A stretch of 64,000 nt of DNA from Malurus cyaneus samueli (GCA_009741485.1 CM019237.1:49352050-49416049), one strand, 5' to 3'; shown: positions 38,901 through 53,900, counted from the first letter of the stretch. Numbers and translations are program-made. Notes: generated by a model not told the origin, from the letters alone.

Positions 38901-41900
38901 ATCCCAGGAGCTTTAAAGCTCATTTCTAACCCTTGAATTCAAAAGCCATAGTTTTTTTCTCTTGAGTCAGTAAAGAGGGAAGTGTCCTGCTGCCATAGCA
39001 GTAGCTTATTTTCTATCACTCTTCAGCTGTGCTATGGTGCTTTCTCAGGAGATGATGATGGTGATGGAGGTATGGAATGCTCCACTGTGTGGGAAGAGCT
39101 CTGGTGCTGGGCACACTGTACAAGTGAGCTCGTGCCTGAGCCCAGTGCACCAAGGGAAAGGTCACTCCTTCGTTACCCTCCCACCTCTTCAGCAGAGGAT
39201 TGCCTTGGAAAGGGCAGTCCCTAACTTTTCTTCCCACTCCATGCCCACGCAGTCTTGTAGGGTATGGGGTGTGTGTGTGCACTGAAGAGAAGGAATGGCT
39301 GTAACAGTGTGTGTTTGCATTATGGCCTGGCCTAGATAATGACAGCAGGGGAGATTCCATGGCGTGGGTGTTATCCTGTGTTGGTGGTTCTCTGGAAGGA
39401 GGAGGATGGGATTGCAAAGTTTAATTGTCTCCTGGTTCTCCCTGGAAACACCAAACAGCATAATTTCACAAAGGAGGGGAATAACTGCATGGCTGAAAGG
39501 TACAGGACAGCCTGTCCAAATTACTTAGATATTATTGCAAAACCCCTCCTTGGGTTTGGTTATTTTTAATCACTTTGCTTTAACTATCAAGACTCAATTT
39601 ATTAGAAAATAAATTGTCTTTAACCTCTGAGTATTTATTATTCTACCTGACAGATTATGGTATTGCAGCAAACTGAAAATCAAATATTTCTCAAATGTTC
39701 TGCTTCCAAAAAAGAAGTAATCATTTGGATGCTGACATGACCTTTTGTGTCTCTGTCGTTCAGCCTTTGATAATTAAGGGATTTGTTGATTTAAGAGTTA
39801 TTGAGGAATTTGCATTTCTAATTTCTTTTAATTGTTTCAGGGCCAAGATGTCCAGTTGGCATGGAATATAAGGAGTGTGTATCCCCATGTGCCAAAACCT
39901 GCCAGAGCCTGAATATCAATGAAGTGTGTCATGGACAATGTGTTGATGGCTGCAGCTGCCCTGGTAATTTATTTACTGGGTTATTTACAGAGAAACATTT
40001 GGCAGTCAGGCTACCTATTTTATTAGAAGAAGGAAAGCTGTGTCTTCCCTTAAATTTTCTTGAAATCAGAAACACTTCTCTTTTCTGGGACCTTGCCCTA
40101 GAATAAACCAGCTTCTGTAGTGCCTGTATGCTGACTCCATGAAAGAGCCATTTTTAAGAACCAACTAAAAAGTAAATGTTTCTGTGAAAATCAGTACCAA
40201 CTGACACTCTAGGATTGCCTTTATTTCTTGGTGAGGGACTGTTTACTCTTGATGTATTCCTTCTGAATTGCTTGGGTTAGAGGCATACACAGAGGAAGAA
40301 ACTACTGAGAATACACTGAAGGAATTTCTTGAGGAAAAACAGTACATGTAGAGCTTGCCCTGCAGTTTCAAAGATCTTCGTGATTGTGGGTCAATAATTT
40401 CACTTATTATTGAATCTTCCGTACAGGAGACTTGATTAGATTAAAAGGGACACCTCAGCCACACCAATCTTCCTTTTCTGTCTGTTGTATTTAAAGCAAG
40501 TGCAGGAGGAGAGTTTGATTCCTGGCTCCAAAGCTCCATATGCTTCCATTTCTAGCTGTTTTTTTGCTTGATTTTCTTTATGGGGGGTTTTGTTTGTTTG
40601 GAATAAGACTATCTCTTCATTTCACCCTGTCTTGGCTTTGTGAATGCACAGGGGTCTTTACTGTGCCCTTGTACAAGATGTCCAGTGAGATGGAGTTTGC
40701 AGAGATTTTGGTTTCCAAAACAAGGCAATACTGACCATGTCAGCCTCATTTGAAGAGTCATTGCATTCAGAGTTTAGTGGTTTCCCATTTAGCTGCCAGT
40801 CTCTGGAGATTCAGAGGTGTGCAGGGCCCAGGAAGGTGCACATGGAAGGTGACAGGTGATGCACCCACACTCAGGAGCTTATTTTGTTGTGAAGGATCCA
40901 GGTACTGTATCTGTGCAGTCCTGGAAGTGTTGGGAAGAGCCAAATGTGATAAATTCACTGGCTTCACAGGGACTCGTTATTTTTTTTCCTTTGGTAGCTG
41001 AGTTGGTCTGTTCAGCATAGGAAAGGTCTAAGGGAGAGGAACTGAGAAGCAGAAGATCCAGAGAAAGGGTAAAGGGCATGAAGAAGAAGTAGAAAGAAGT
41101 GCATGGAAAGGAATAACGATCAGCAGTTCAAAATTTTTGCTGTTACTTGTCACATAGCCTGGAAGGAACTCGTTTGAGTTTAATAGAAAACCAGAAGGAT
41201 CTGACAGATGACTAGAGGGATTTAGGATGAAGATGGTACCTTCACTTAGCTTCCCTCTAGTGCTCCAAGTGTAAACAGGATCTGAAGGATCTGTTTTACA
41301 ATTGTCTTGTCTTTTTTTCTGTTAAATGTCCTACACAACATTAATTGCTGCAAATGGAATTAGTCTTGCCAGGAAAAAGGGCTGGCATTCTGTTTTCTTG
41401 TGCTCTCTGGAGAGCCACAGCCCTCTTAAATGCTCAGCACACTTAAATGCTCAGATCTTGTGAACATCTCTCACAGGAAGGATTTTCTCAACAGCCAAGA
41501 TCTTTACAGGAAGCTCTATGGGAAGAATAGGAGAAAGGAGACTTACCTGTGTCTCAATGTTAATGATGACTGCTGCTGCCAGGGAAAACAGCCAAAATCT
41601 CTGGAGGTGACTGGAAAGAGTCCCTCAAAGAGAAGGGAGAGGGGTGTTCAAGAAACAAATGTTTTGCCAAAGTAACTCCTTTGAAAATGGGGGACTATCA
41701 ACTATTTCTCAATATGGGAATTGAACAGAAAGCACTATTAACTAGTAGTAGAAGACAGGACAAGTTTCTATCTTAGACAAGACTTGTAACTCTTTTGGGC
41801 CTCTGTTTATCTTTGTCAGATAAAGAAATCTCTATATAAAACAGATAATTATAGTTGTGTGATGGAGAAATCTCAGCAGCCAGATCCAGGTTGGGAAGTT

Positions 41901-44900
41901 GGCCCTTTTACTTGTTGCCTCTACAAAAGTGGTGTCTTTCTCTCAGACCCTCTCTGCTAGACTTCTGTGATGTCCCAATTTGTTTCTTCATTCCATATTT
42001 TTCTTTATCTTTGATTCTCTTATGACAAATACAAGACCTGTGGTAGACACCCTTTCTTGCAGCCAGTGAAATTCATGGTTTTTCCAGCAGTCAGGTTCCA
42101 GATCAGCTCTGATCAACTTTGATTGTATTCCCTGTGTTTGATTTGTCCATGTCCCAGTATGTGTTCAGGACCTGAGGATGTGCTAAGCAAAGGGCTTTTC
42201 CAGGAGCACCAGGAGTGCTTTGTTTAGCATGTCTGAGGGAGGGGCAGCACCAGAAGGAAAGCAGACACCTTTCCCTGTGAGTCTTTTGTGAAGCCTCATT
42301 CCTTTTTATTGCTGTTTGTGACAAAGTGTGGGTAATAACACACATGAAGTCTTGCCAAAGCATATGAAGAACAAGAAAATCTGATTGTTTTTATGTTTCT
42401 GTCCTTGTGTGTGTGATGTGTGTCTGATGCTACCTGACCTCTCCAGAGGGGCTGCTCCTTGATGGTGAACGCTGCATTGAAAGCTCCGACTGCTCCTGCA
42501 TCCACTCTGGAAAACATTATCCTCCTGGCTTCACCATCTCCCAGGACTGCAACTCATGGTAAACTTCTGGTGTGGTTGCTGTAGATAAGTACTATACATT
42601 GGTCAGTGACTGCTTGGGAGTATTTTTCTAGAAATCTCTCTACCTTTAAAAATGTGTCTGCCACTGGCAAAGGACTTGCTCTCTTATTGGAATTGCCAGC
42701 CCCTTCCAAGAAATGAGCTGTTCACAAAGGCAAAATCAGCTCTGTTTTTAAAGGGATATTTGATCTGATAGAACAACTTGAAGGTCATAGTCCTTCAAAG
42801 AGCAGAGAACTACCTGTTTCCTGTGGATAAGGCAGATCAACAGGTTCCCATGTCTGCATAGTGTCAGCGGTGCTGTCTTTGTTTTGACTTCCTACGTGTA
42901 TTTAACCTCTAAACCCCATTTCTTTCCAAGAGTAGTTAGCCTAAGGCACGTCCTTGGAACTTGTCACAAGGCTTAATGAGTCTTTCTAACATGGCTCACA
43001 GATTTTTCTTTCACTCCTGAGTACCAGACTGGAGGGGAAGACCAGCACTTTCAAGAAAGGAAGGAGAATTAGTCATATGTTCCTGATCTGGTTTTGCGTT
43101 AGGTATGGACATATTTGTGCGAGGAGTTCGGACAGCTCTTTGCTCAGATTTTTCCAGTTAGAGCAGAAGAAGGACTCAGTGAAGACCATGATATGCAGAA
43201 GAAAGGTGGGCTGTGCATCATCCCTGCTGATCAGCAGCTTTCTTTACCTGCACCACGTGTCACAGAACATGAACCATAACCATGACATTAGCATTTTGTC
43301 TTTTTCCCTGGAGCCCTCTGCAGCTTTGAGCTTGGCCGCATTGTTCAACCTTAGTGCTCTTGGGAGATGAGTGTGGCCTGACAGGCCAGGATTTTTTATT
43401 GCTTGTTTTTTTTGTTATTGCTTCCTGTTATTCAAACTTGATACTGCTGTGGAGAACGTCATTCCATTGACTCTGCATTTAACATTCTCAATAAACTGCC
43501 TCCGCACAAATGGTTTTCAAGGGCTGGGATAATTAAAGGAACAAGAAGAATGTAGTTGCTCCTGAAATAAGGAGTGCAGAGAGGCTTGTGGAGATGATCT
43601 CAGCAGGGGAGTTTGATGTGAGAAGAATCAAAGGGGAATAGATTTGTTTAAGGGCTAATGAGGGAACTTGCACTGCCTAAAGATTGGCTGTGAAGAGGAT
43701 GGGTCCAAACTCATAGAGGCAAACAGCAGAAGAGTATGAAGCAATGGACACAAGCTGCAAAGAAAGCTATCTTTTGAAATAAGGAAAAATTCTTCCCCCT
43801 TCCCCAGTGCAGCACTGGGACAGTGCCCACAGAGAGGCTGTGGGACATCATCTTGGTTATTCTAAACTCAAATGGGCAAGGTCCTCACCCACCTGATCCA
43901 GCTTAGTCATTGCTTCCTCTGAGTTAGGGACTGTAGGAAATAATTTTTCTAGAATTCTCTTCAAACTTTTTTTCCCCTGTGGTTCTGTGATATTGATAGA
44001 TGTAACTTGAGAACTGCATTGAAAACTCATTCCACATCAGTGGAATATACCTAAAAACTCCGTTAAACACACAGCTTTGGCAGGGAAAAAGAGAAGTCTT
44101 TGAATTTTGCAACCATACCCATTCATATTACCAGCAATTGCTGTCAAATGATGGTAAGAAGGGATAAATACATTAAGAAATGAGGTTATGGGAGATGGAA
44201 AGGATGTTGAGGACTGAAATAAATTCCCTGGAGCAGGGTCCCACTTTCAATTTTTTTGGAAAAATGTGCAGCAGGAGATTTGAATTCATGCACTCTTGCC
44301 TAACTTGCCACTATCTCTTTCTTAGCATTTGTCGACGTGGCACCTGGATCTGCAGCAATGGGGAATGCCCAGGTATGTTGGTTTTACTTTGTTCAGGTTT
44401 TAACAAGTAAGACTGTATTTTTTCAACTCAGGCCCCACTTACATTTTTTTTCCACCCAAAGAGCAAGTCATTGTCCTTCCTTACTCACTCCAGTACAAGC
44501 CAGTCAGGATCCTACTTTTAAGTTCTCCTGCGACAAAGTCGACATTGTCCTGTGTGGTTTATGTGTAGCCATGAAAAATCCAGTTTGATGAGGACAGTTA
44601 CTGTCTTGATTGCTTAGTTTACCAATTATAAGAGTCTTTATGTTCAGAGGATTGGCTTCCAGGTAGAGGAACACTCCTGGCTTTCTTTGACCAGCTGCAA
44701 TTCCTTATTGTACTGTTTTGACCGTGACGATTCCTTCACGGTCTTGTTGTGGGCGAAGGAGCTGCAGCCCCAGGGAGAAGGTGGCTGTCCTGCCTTCCAT
44801 GGGTGCTGGCAGATTGGAGAGGCAGCTCTGCAGGTGCTCCTGCTCCCCTTCCTCCTAACTTCACCTCCCAAACTCACCTGTACTGATGGCTGCTGTCCGC

Positions 44901-47900
44901 ATTTTTGTCTGTGTGGGGAATAGGACTTTACTTGCTGTGCATTGGCCAGCAAAGTGCTGCCTTCCTCATTCCCTCCTGCTGGTTCCATGGCCCATCCCCT
45001 GCCTCAGTTCCTGCTCCCGTGTTCAGACACAGAAAGCCCATGTTGACCTGAAACAGCGTTTGACTCTGCTGGCATCACATGTGAAAGTCTGCAGGGAGAC
45101 AGCACAACTCTTTATCTTGCTTTTTCTCCTTGCTGTTGGGGACCGAGAGTGGAAGGGGTGAGAAGACTGGGGTTATGGCTGGACAGGAAAAGACCAGATT
45201 TGGTGACTTTGGTGTTTTTTTTTTTTGTTGAGATGAGCCTGTGCAACCTTCACAAATCAGGAGAATTGCAACAGTCTTAAAGTGTTCTATCACAAAGTCT
45301 GTCTTTTTCTAGTAATATGAAACTTGCCTGACCCATCAATGCTCTGTTTCCTCCTGCTTTAGACCAAAAGAGCACTTCCCCCAAAACATCAGCACTGAGA
45401 GAAGAGGATGGGGGATGGTGTATGCAAAGCAGAGATGATGTTTTTAGTGAGCTGTGCTCTGTGCTTATTCATTAAGGATCTCTCCAAGTGCAGGGAATCT
45501 CACTGTCTAAAACACAGCCTCAAGGACACAGCCCAGGCTGACTGGTTACATCTTTTAGCTAATGGGCAGCAATATGATTACAGACAAGAAACAGGTGCTT
45601 TTCTAATTTTAGTTTTCACTTAGGTTATAGATTTTAATGTCTTTGCTCTCTGGATTGCGATGAATAATCCATGGACCAAATTTTTATCCTTGACTCCAGC
45701 CATGTTTTCTTCATAGTGTTTATAGAAGTGGAGATATATCTGCTATCAAGGCTTGCAAACAGATGTTGATATCCACCTCTTTGCAAGAGGGCGTATACCT
45801 TGGCTGCCTTTTGCTGAATTGGGAGGCTGTTCCAAATGAGCAGACGTAGAAAAGAAAGGCAGCTTATTTTTGCACCTTCTGCCAATATATCTGAATCAGT
45901 TTTCTGCTAGGCTTGTTCAAGACTGAAGGTTGTATATGCAACTATTATCTATGTGCTTACTAACACTTTATAAACTGTACTGAGACAGTATGGGAGGACA
46001 GCAAAGCCTCTCAGAGTAGCCAAATTTATATTGTTACCTGTGCTGTTTATCTCTATTTGAAGCATTATTGCAGCATATTTTCATTGTTGGTTAGTTACGG
46101 CAGATATTTCTAAAATCTTGTGTCCAGAAAATTTATATACTTACTCATATAATCTCTAGGTAGTTGTGCTGGTTTTTTGACCAATTTTTTTGCCACGAAA
46201 GATTTCTTTTGTATTGTGGGAGTGAATTGCCCAGCTGTAAATTTGGTGATAAGATGGATCCACAGCTCGAGCTGGCTGGCACTACCAAGAGGCTTTTAAG
46301 GTGATATCATAGTGGAAATAATTAGGAAGGCTGAAGGCTTCAGGAAATTTCATGGGATGCATTATATCAAGTCAGAGGGACCTGTAAGAAAAGACTTGGC
46401 TGCAGGAAAGATACTTCCTTTTCAGGAGCGATGCCAAAGGCTGGGTCTAGTCTTGGATAGCAGTCCCCAGTTCTCTGTGCTGCAAACCTGTCCTTTTATT
46501 TGCTTATTGCAGAGAAGGCCCTGGAAATCAAACTCCAGGGGATGACAAACATCCACATAGTGCTGGATTTCTTGTAGGGTGACTCAGAGCTGTGCAAGGC
46601 TTGGAACCCTCAGGATTTGTGCTTTGGCACAAGCTGGTTTAAGACAGCAAGCCCTGAATGATACTCTGAAGAGGGAAATTTCCATGTGACATTCATTAGA
46701 AAGATCTTATGGGGGAACCAAATGGAGTGCAAAGAGAATAACTCGTGGAGCTCACCTGCCAGCTTGTAACATTTAACTTTTCTCCATCCTTTGTCTGGTG
46801 ATGGCCAGTGTAGGCCCAGCATCTGAAATTTGTTCTGGACGAGGAAGTGGCTGCCAACCTTGTTTGCCATGGAATCATCTCTAAGTGTGATGGTCTTCTC
46901 ATATGAAGGATTTTCTTTTCAAGTTCTGTCAAGTTGGAGCCTCTCTATCTGTTTGCTTAACAGGGTGCTAAAGCTGTGCTATCTGGATACTGCCTTCCTG
47001 AAAATGAAAAACCACAATTTACCAAAACATCTTCAAATGGTGCTGTGTTTAAATAGCTCCTTGTTGTAGTAGAAAGGTGGTCAAGCCAGGTTTTCACATG
47101 ATTCTGTAAGGACTGTAAGTATAGAATTATTTTTAGCTTCTTGTTAGTTGAGATAATGGTTCAGGGTAAAGTCCAACATAAATTCTACCCTTGGAAGAAC
47201 TCCCAGAGATGTTATCTTCATGCTCATAAGGTATTTTTACATTAATGTCAGAATAACTTATTGGTATTCAAGGCAGCCCAACAAGAGAATATAGGCTTTT
47301 CTGTAGGCACAAATTTCAGCTCTTGACTGCTGATTTATTCTGTGTTCCATCTGTTTATACTGCTGTTGGTTCTTCTGCTACTACTGGTAATGCCTTACAG
47401 TGAGATAAGGATCTTGCTGTTGCTTTCTGATCTGTGGAGAGCTTGAGCCTTGTACAACCTGTTCCACTAGGGCTGCTCTTCCCCCTAAGAGGCTTGTGGG
47501 GGCCGAGCAGGATTCTGCTGGCAACTGGCACTGAGATGATTAATGTCTCTTTGCTTTTTCCAGGGGAATGCTCTGTCACTGGCCAGTCCCATTTCAAAAG
47601 CTTTGACAACAAATATTTCACCTTCAGCGGGATTTGCCAGTACTTATTTGCCAAGGATTGTGTGGAAAATTCCTTCTCTGTGATCATCGAGAAAGTGCAG
47701 GTAACAGCAGCCTTGGCTGGAGAGAGAAGGCAGCACTGTCGGACTGTGATGTGAATTGCACATGCACAGGCCAACAGAAGTAATTTCCCTATGAGATAAT
47801 TAGTTTAAATAACGGATGCAGTCTTTCTCCTTAGTTAATAAGTGTTTGCTTTTCCTCACCACCATTCCCAGGAGCCCACCTGGCGATGGAGACTCGTGAT

Positions 47901-50900
47901 GAGGTTTGGAGAATGGGCCCTTGCTGACTCTTTGCCAGCTGAACAAACAGAGGCGAGGGTGTACCCCTTGCAGAGTGCCCTGGTTGCTGGTGCCTCCCTA
48001 ATGCCCATGGGGAAAGGACATTTCCTTAGACACCCAGGAAAGTGCACTGGCAGAGCAGTGCCTTGTGTCACTTGCCATTTAGTCAGATTGGCTGGTGACT
48101 TTTTTGTAGCCAGACAGCAGCTCCTGACTTTCTTTGCTGTCTCCCTGTGTGTGAGGCAGCTGAAGAGAAGAAAAGGGAGCCAGGCCAGTGCAGGGAGGGA
48201 TGGAGACACTGAACGGGGATATCATAGGGAGGTTAACCCAGCCGTGAAATAAATCAACCAGTTGTGCTTGGGAAAAGGTGAACAAATATGGAGATTGAAA
48301 ATGGCCTTGAAGGAAGCAGAGGGGAAGAATGATGAGTGGGACACAGGATCTGAAGGCAGGGAGGGGTGCAATGGATACAGGAGGCTGACAGGAGGGAAGG
48401 AGCCTGTCCAGCAGCACCAGGGAAGTTGCAGGCTTTGGAAAAATGGGCTGTGACAGTTCTATGCACCATCTGCATCTCTCTCCTGCATTAGAGAGCTCTG
48501 GTAGTGCAGCTCTGAGGTCATCAGTGCTTGGGAACCTGCAGGACAGGTTTCCACTGAAACTTCCCTTTCGCAACCAGGGAGGAGATGTGGGGCCCCCGCA
48601 ATCCCTGTGCCTCATTCGGAAAACCCACAGCCGGGAAAATAAACACTCCAGGAGTCTCAGGCAATGTGAACTGCGTGTCTGGCTGGGGGGGTCAGGTGGT
48701 CTTCCTGCCCCTGGCAGAGCTGCAGGGCTGGTCACTGCCATGGGCACTCCTGGGGGTGAGGTGGAACTCCCACAGATCCCTTTGCAGGGTGTGAGACAGG
48801 GAGCTCCCTGCTGCGTGGTTAGTGGGATAATGGAGGGAAGGCTGCCAGCCTGGTGTTTGTGGGATGCAGAAACAAGATCTGTAAAACCACTGTGCCACTC
48901 AACACCTCCCAGATTAGATGCCAAAATGCCTTCTGGGACTAAGTTACCAAGAAAGTGAAAACTTGACGTTCAAGGCAGATTTTCCCTTCTCTGCAGTGTG
49001 CAGATGATCCTGATGCCGTGTGCACTCGCTCAGCTTCTGTCCGGATCCGGGACATAGACAACAGCATCATCAAAATGAAACATGGAGGAGGAGTTTCGCT
49101 GAATGGACAGGAGATACAGATCCCTTTGCTGCAAGGTGTGTTCACATGGGCTGACTCTAGCCAGCTACTCAAAGGCTCCTACTTAGTAGTGGTTTTAGAC
49201 ATGCCTTAGCCCAGCCCAAACAAAAAGTGCTTTCAATGCCAAACTCTCACTTGCAGTCTCTTCTACAATCTCTGTCATGTCAGCTTCCCTCAATGCAGCT
49301 GACACATCTTCACTTGGCTCCTCTAAAACAAATCTAATAAGCTGGTCTGTACTTGTGAGATTTGTGAAAGCCACCATTGCTCTATTCTGTCTGAAATTAT
49401 TGTTTTTCAAGCAGAAGCTCCAAATCATGCGGAATCACAGAATAATTTGATTTTGACCTTAATCTCATTCCAATCCCCTGTCATGGGCAGGGACACCTTC
49501 CACTATTCCAGGTTGCTTAGAGTCCCATCCAGCCTGACCTTGGACACTGCCAGGGGTAGGGCATGTACAACTTCTCTGGACAGCCTGTACCATGGTCTCA
49601 CCACCCTCCCAGGGAAGAATTTCTTCCTCATATCCAATCTAAACCTCTCTCTGTCAGTCTCAAGCCATTCTCCCTTCTATTGTCACTACATCTTGTAAAA
49701 GATCACTGACAACCTGTGGTTCCTTTCAGGTGCCCTCCGTGTCCAGCGCATGCTGAGCAGTTCAGTTCGCCTCACCTATGGGGAAGATTTGCAGATTGAC
49801 TGGGATGGTCATGGAGAACTCCTAGTGAAGGTACTTCTCCTGTCTGTTTTATTTCTGCCTGTTTGCTGCCTCTTTTGTTCCACCTAAATAGGTACAAATA
49901 TTTTCTTGTCTGAAGTCAGAAAGTGCTTTGTGTTGCATGCTAGAAATTCCTTTTTCTTTTGCTACCCCCAGAGTGATATACAGGACCTTTTGTATTCCAG
50001 AAAGAAACATTTCATCCTACAGCAGCTTGGTAGCTTTTTTTCTTCTCCTTGTTTTTTTTTTTTTTCTTTTGTGTGCAATGACAGCCATTATTAACCATGA
50101 ACAGTTCTGTATTCCGTTCTGCAGATACCCTCCAAACTGGAGTTTTGTTTTTGTTTGCTTTGACTGCCCTGTCTAAAACAACAGATGTGAACGACTTAAA
50201 ATAAGGGAAGAAAATGTCTCTAGGGACACAGTTACTCATAATTTCCAGCAAAAAGAAATTAGTTCATAGAAGATGTGTTACATGCTCCTTCTACTGTGAG
50301 GAATGTTTGAAGTCAGCCTTGATTAAACAATTAGGATTTGTCGGTGCTGCAGACACAGCAGAGTGTAGAAATACACGAGCCAGGTTTAACAGGAGTATTT
50401 TGTAAGGAGGCTATAACCACAGCCTGCTGCCTTTGAACTCTCCTTGTAGTAGGGGTCTGCTCACTGAGAGGAGTTGTGCCAAGAGAACCAGATTTCCTGG
50501 GATTTTCTGCCAGGTGGGAAGCACTGCCCTCCTTGAACCATAGTATTGCTTTTGCATTCTCCTTGCCTGCCCCAAAATATGGCTTAAATGTCATGTCTGG
50601 CACAGTGCAAAGGTTTTGAAAGCTAGTTCAGAATTGGGTTCAAGAGTTGAAGAAACAAATAAGAGAAGTCTGGAACACTTTAGAAAGCATCTGTGGATTT
50701 GTGGTTGTTGTTTTCATTTAACCCATTTCTCTATACTCCGAGGGTACTAAAACTTCTTTTGGGGCTTGGAATAATTCACTTCAGTCACTTGGCACAGGTC
50801 AGGACTTCTGGTTTTCCTCAGTATTCAAAGTATTTTTTTGCTTCGTCAGAGACCCATATAACCTGGCAAATATTTTTTGTTTCACTGAAAACAAACCTAA

Positions 50901-53900
50901 TTTTCTGCTCCAGATCCTCTACCTATAAAAATAGTGGAAGTTTCTCCAATTGTTTGCTCCTTCCGTTGCTGGGCATCTAAGGCATCTTTTTAATTGCTTT
51001 TGGAGAGTTATTTTATGCTGGATTTGTAGACCGACCCATTGCCAAGTATTGCTGACAATCAGGGGAAGTGATACACTTCCATTACCTTGTTCTGGCAAAA
51101 ATTCTGTGTTCCTCAAGAAAACTCCCCTTTCTGTGATTGCTACATATTTGTGATTTGAGCTCCCACTTCAAAATAGATCAGAATTTGGACTAGAATGAGT
51201 CATTGTTCCATCTGCAGAGTACGTGAAAGAATAGTAGTACTCTGAGTAGTAAGGGTATTTATCCTCCAATAATTTGTTGCTCTTTTTGGTTTTCTGAATT
51301 TATTCACTGACCCCGGTGTTGGAATGGTGAGTAGTATTAGGTAGGTTATATTTTGGAGGATGTTTTTTTTATTTTTAATTATACAGAAAAACCAGTTTTC
51401 TTTAAAAAAGTGGGTTTTTTTAAACTTTTTTTTTTGTTTGTTTCACTGGTTACTCCTGCAACGCTGCCTGAACTAGCACTCTACTTCATGGATACTGAGG
51501 GCTCATGTAGCATTAAAGCTCCTGAGTAGTTGATAGTACTTGTAATGTACCAGAGCTTTACTCCTAACAGAAACTGACAGTTCTTACTAAAATGAAAGGT
51601 ATTGGTGCCTTTGCATTGCAGATGTTGCTTAGGAGATTTCTCCCTGTTTACCTTTAAGTTTAGGGTCACCTTTCAGCTGCCCCTTGATTTGAAGACAGAA
51701 TAAAACAGGGTGAAAAGTGCATCTACTCATAGGTTGTTGGAAATTCTGCTTTTAGCGTGTCTGAAGTTCCTCTAGGCAGGAGGAAGCTCTAATGTGAGGT
51801 AGCTATGGGGGGGAGAGGGGTAGTAGTTTATTCCTTGTTTTATCCATGGTCCTCAGAGTTGAGGGAAACATCTCCAATATTGCCTCAATTTTGTGATAAA
51901 ACAGCCTATTTAACTTTCCTTCATCATTCAATTTTCCTTTAAAGCATGAAATGCTCTCAGGTGCAATATCTTTCTCCAAATTGCCATTGGAATCAGAATT
52001 AAAAATGCAACCCCGAACTGTTGGGGTTTATATGAATGAAGGGGGAGAACAGGGAAAGACTAAACTGACTCATTATCAAGGCATAAAAATAAACTATCTT
52101 TCTCTTTGTCACCATCTGAAATTCACTGTACTGTGCAAAAATTGTCCTGCTGCTACTAACAGGAGCATTTTTGTTTGAAGTTTAAAAATACAGTACAATG
52201 ACTTTGTGTCTGTAGTATTTTGATGTGTATTTGAGAATTTTCTTGACTGTTGAATTATGTGTTGTGCATTCCTTAAAATCTTGCTCTACAGTGGTAACCT
52301 GTTCTGGAAGATGACCAGGTTAATGCTGTGTTCTTTAGGTATCTCCAGTCTATTCGGAAAGAATGTGTGGGCTGTGTGGAAATTACGATGGGAACCAAGG
52401 CGATGACTTTCTTACACCTTCTGGCATGGTGGAATCCCTTCTGGAAGACTTTGGAAACTCCTGGAAGCTCAATGCAGATTGCCAGGACTTGTTAAAACAA
52501 GACAGTGACCCTTGCAATCTCAATCCTCATTTAGGTACTGAACTCTGTCTAAAATTAACTGGGGCAGCAAATGGTGAACTTTCATTTACATTAAAAAAAA
52601 AAGAAAATGAAGAAAAAGAGAAGCTAATATTGTTTACATTACCACCAGGGTGGCTTTAATATATGTTAAAAAAACCCCAATAAACAACAGCAACAAAAAA
52701 AAACAAACCCTAGAGAGACTCGTATTGATGCAGGCTTCCTAAGGAAAATGCAATATTTGGTGAAAATTGAAAACAAAAATTAGTTTAATTTTGCAAATAN
52801 TAGAGAGACTCGTATTGATGCAGGCTTCCTAAGGAAAATGCAATATTTGGTGAAAATTGAAAACAAAAATTAGTTTAATTTTGCAAATATAAAAAGGCAG
52901 TAGAAATAGAGGCCCTGTAAAAGGTATTACAGCACCAGAAATAGTGCAAAAGAATATAAAAGCATTGCTTTTCCTTGATTTGTTTTACAAGTGAAACATT
53001 ATTCTTTCAGTAGAGCTCATGACATATGAGCTATGGTGCTCTCTGTGCCTGCTTGATCCTGTTTTATTCTTGCGTGCTTTGTTTGTTGTTTATGGGGTTT
53101 TTTTTGTTTGTTTGTTTGTTTGTTTTTTTAATGAAAGGAAAAGAAAATGCTTACTGTAGCTCTTCTAGCTTTCCTTGAAAGCCACTGACTGATTTAGCGC
53201 ACGTAATTTTCCTCTTTTTAGCCAAATACGCTGAGGATTCCTGCTCAGTTCTGATGTCTTCTGCCTTTGAACCTTGTCACCATGAAGTAAGTCCCACTCC
53301 CTATGTGAAGAACTGCCGCTTTGATGTTTGCTCCTGCTCCAGTGGCAAGGATTGTCTGTGCTCTGCCATTGCCAATTATGCAGCAGCCTGTGCCAGGAAG
53401 AGCATCCTGGTCCAGTGGAGACAGCCCGACTTCTGCCGTAAGTGCAGTGCTGCTAAAACCCATTTACTTTCCTTGTCCTGAATGAATTCTTCTGGCAACG
53501 TTGGATGGAAGATCTAGAATGAAATGCCAGATATTCCTTAGGGCGAGTGCTGAGAGTATATCTTTCCTCCACACTGGTAAGGATTTGAAAGGTGCTCTCA
53601 GGGACTGCTCAGCACTGTGGGAGAGAAGCAGTGATCTCACACAGATCCACAGGATTTTGCCTGGATTTGCGTTTTCAGCTACTCATCTGGAAACTTTCTG
53701 AATGTCCCAGGGTAGGAGTCTGCCAAGTGATTTGTAGTAATCCATTAATTGCCTTATTTTGAGGTCCAGGTTTCCCAGGTCCTGACCTCATCAGTGACTC
53801 CTGACTTTAGCTGAACTTGGGGTTATGGAGAAAATTGCAAAAAGGCAAGGCAAACTTGTATCAGAAGAGAATTTTGGTAGTCTTGTGGCACCACCTCTGC

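Larger units (their letters stand above)
37735..39840 (+). other. VWF: VWF intron 7
   Basis: 2106 bases with two tandem repeats (38223-38328 and 38344-38415). No interspersed repeat recognised. Confidence 0.93.
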
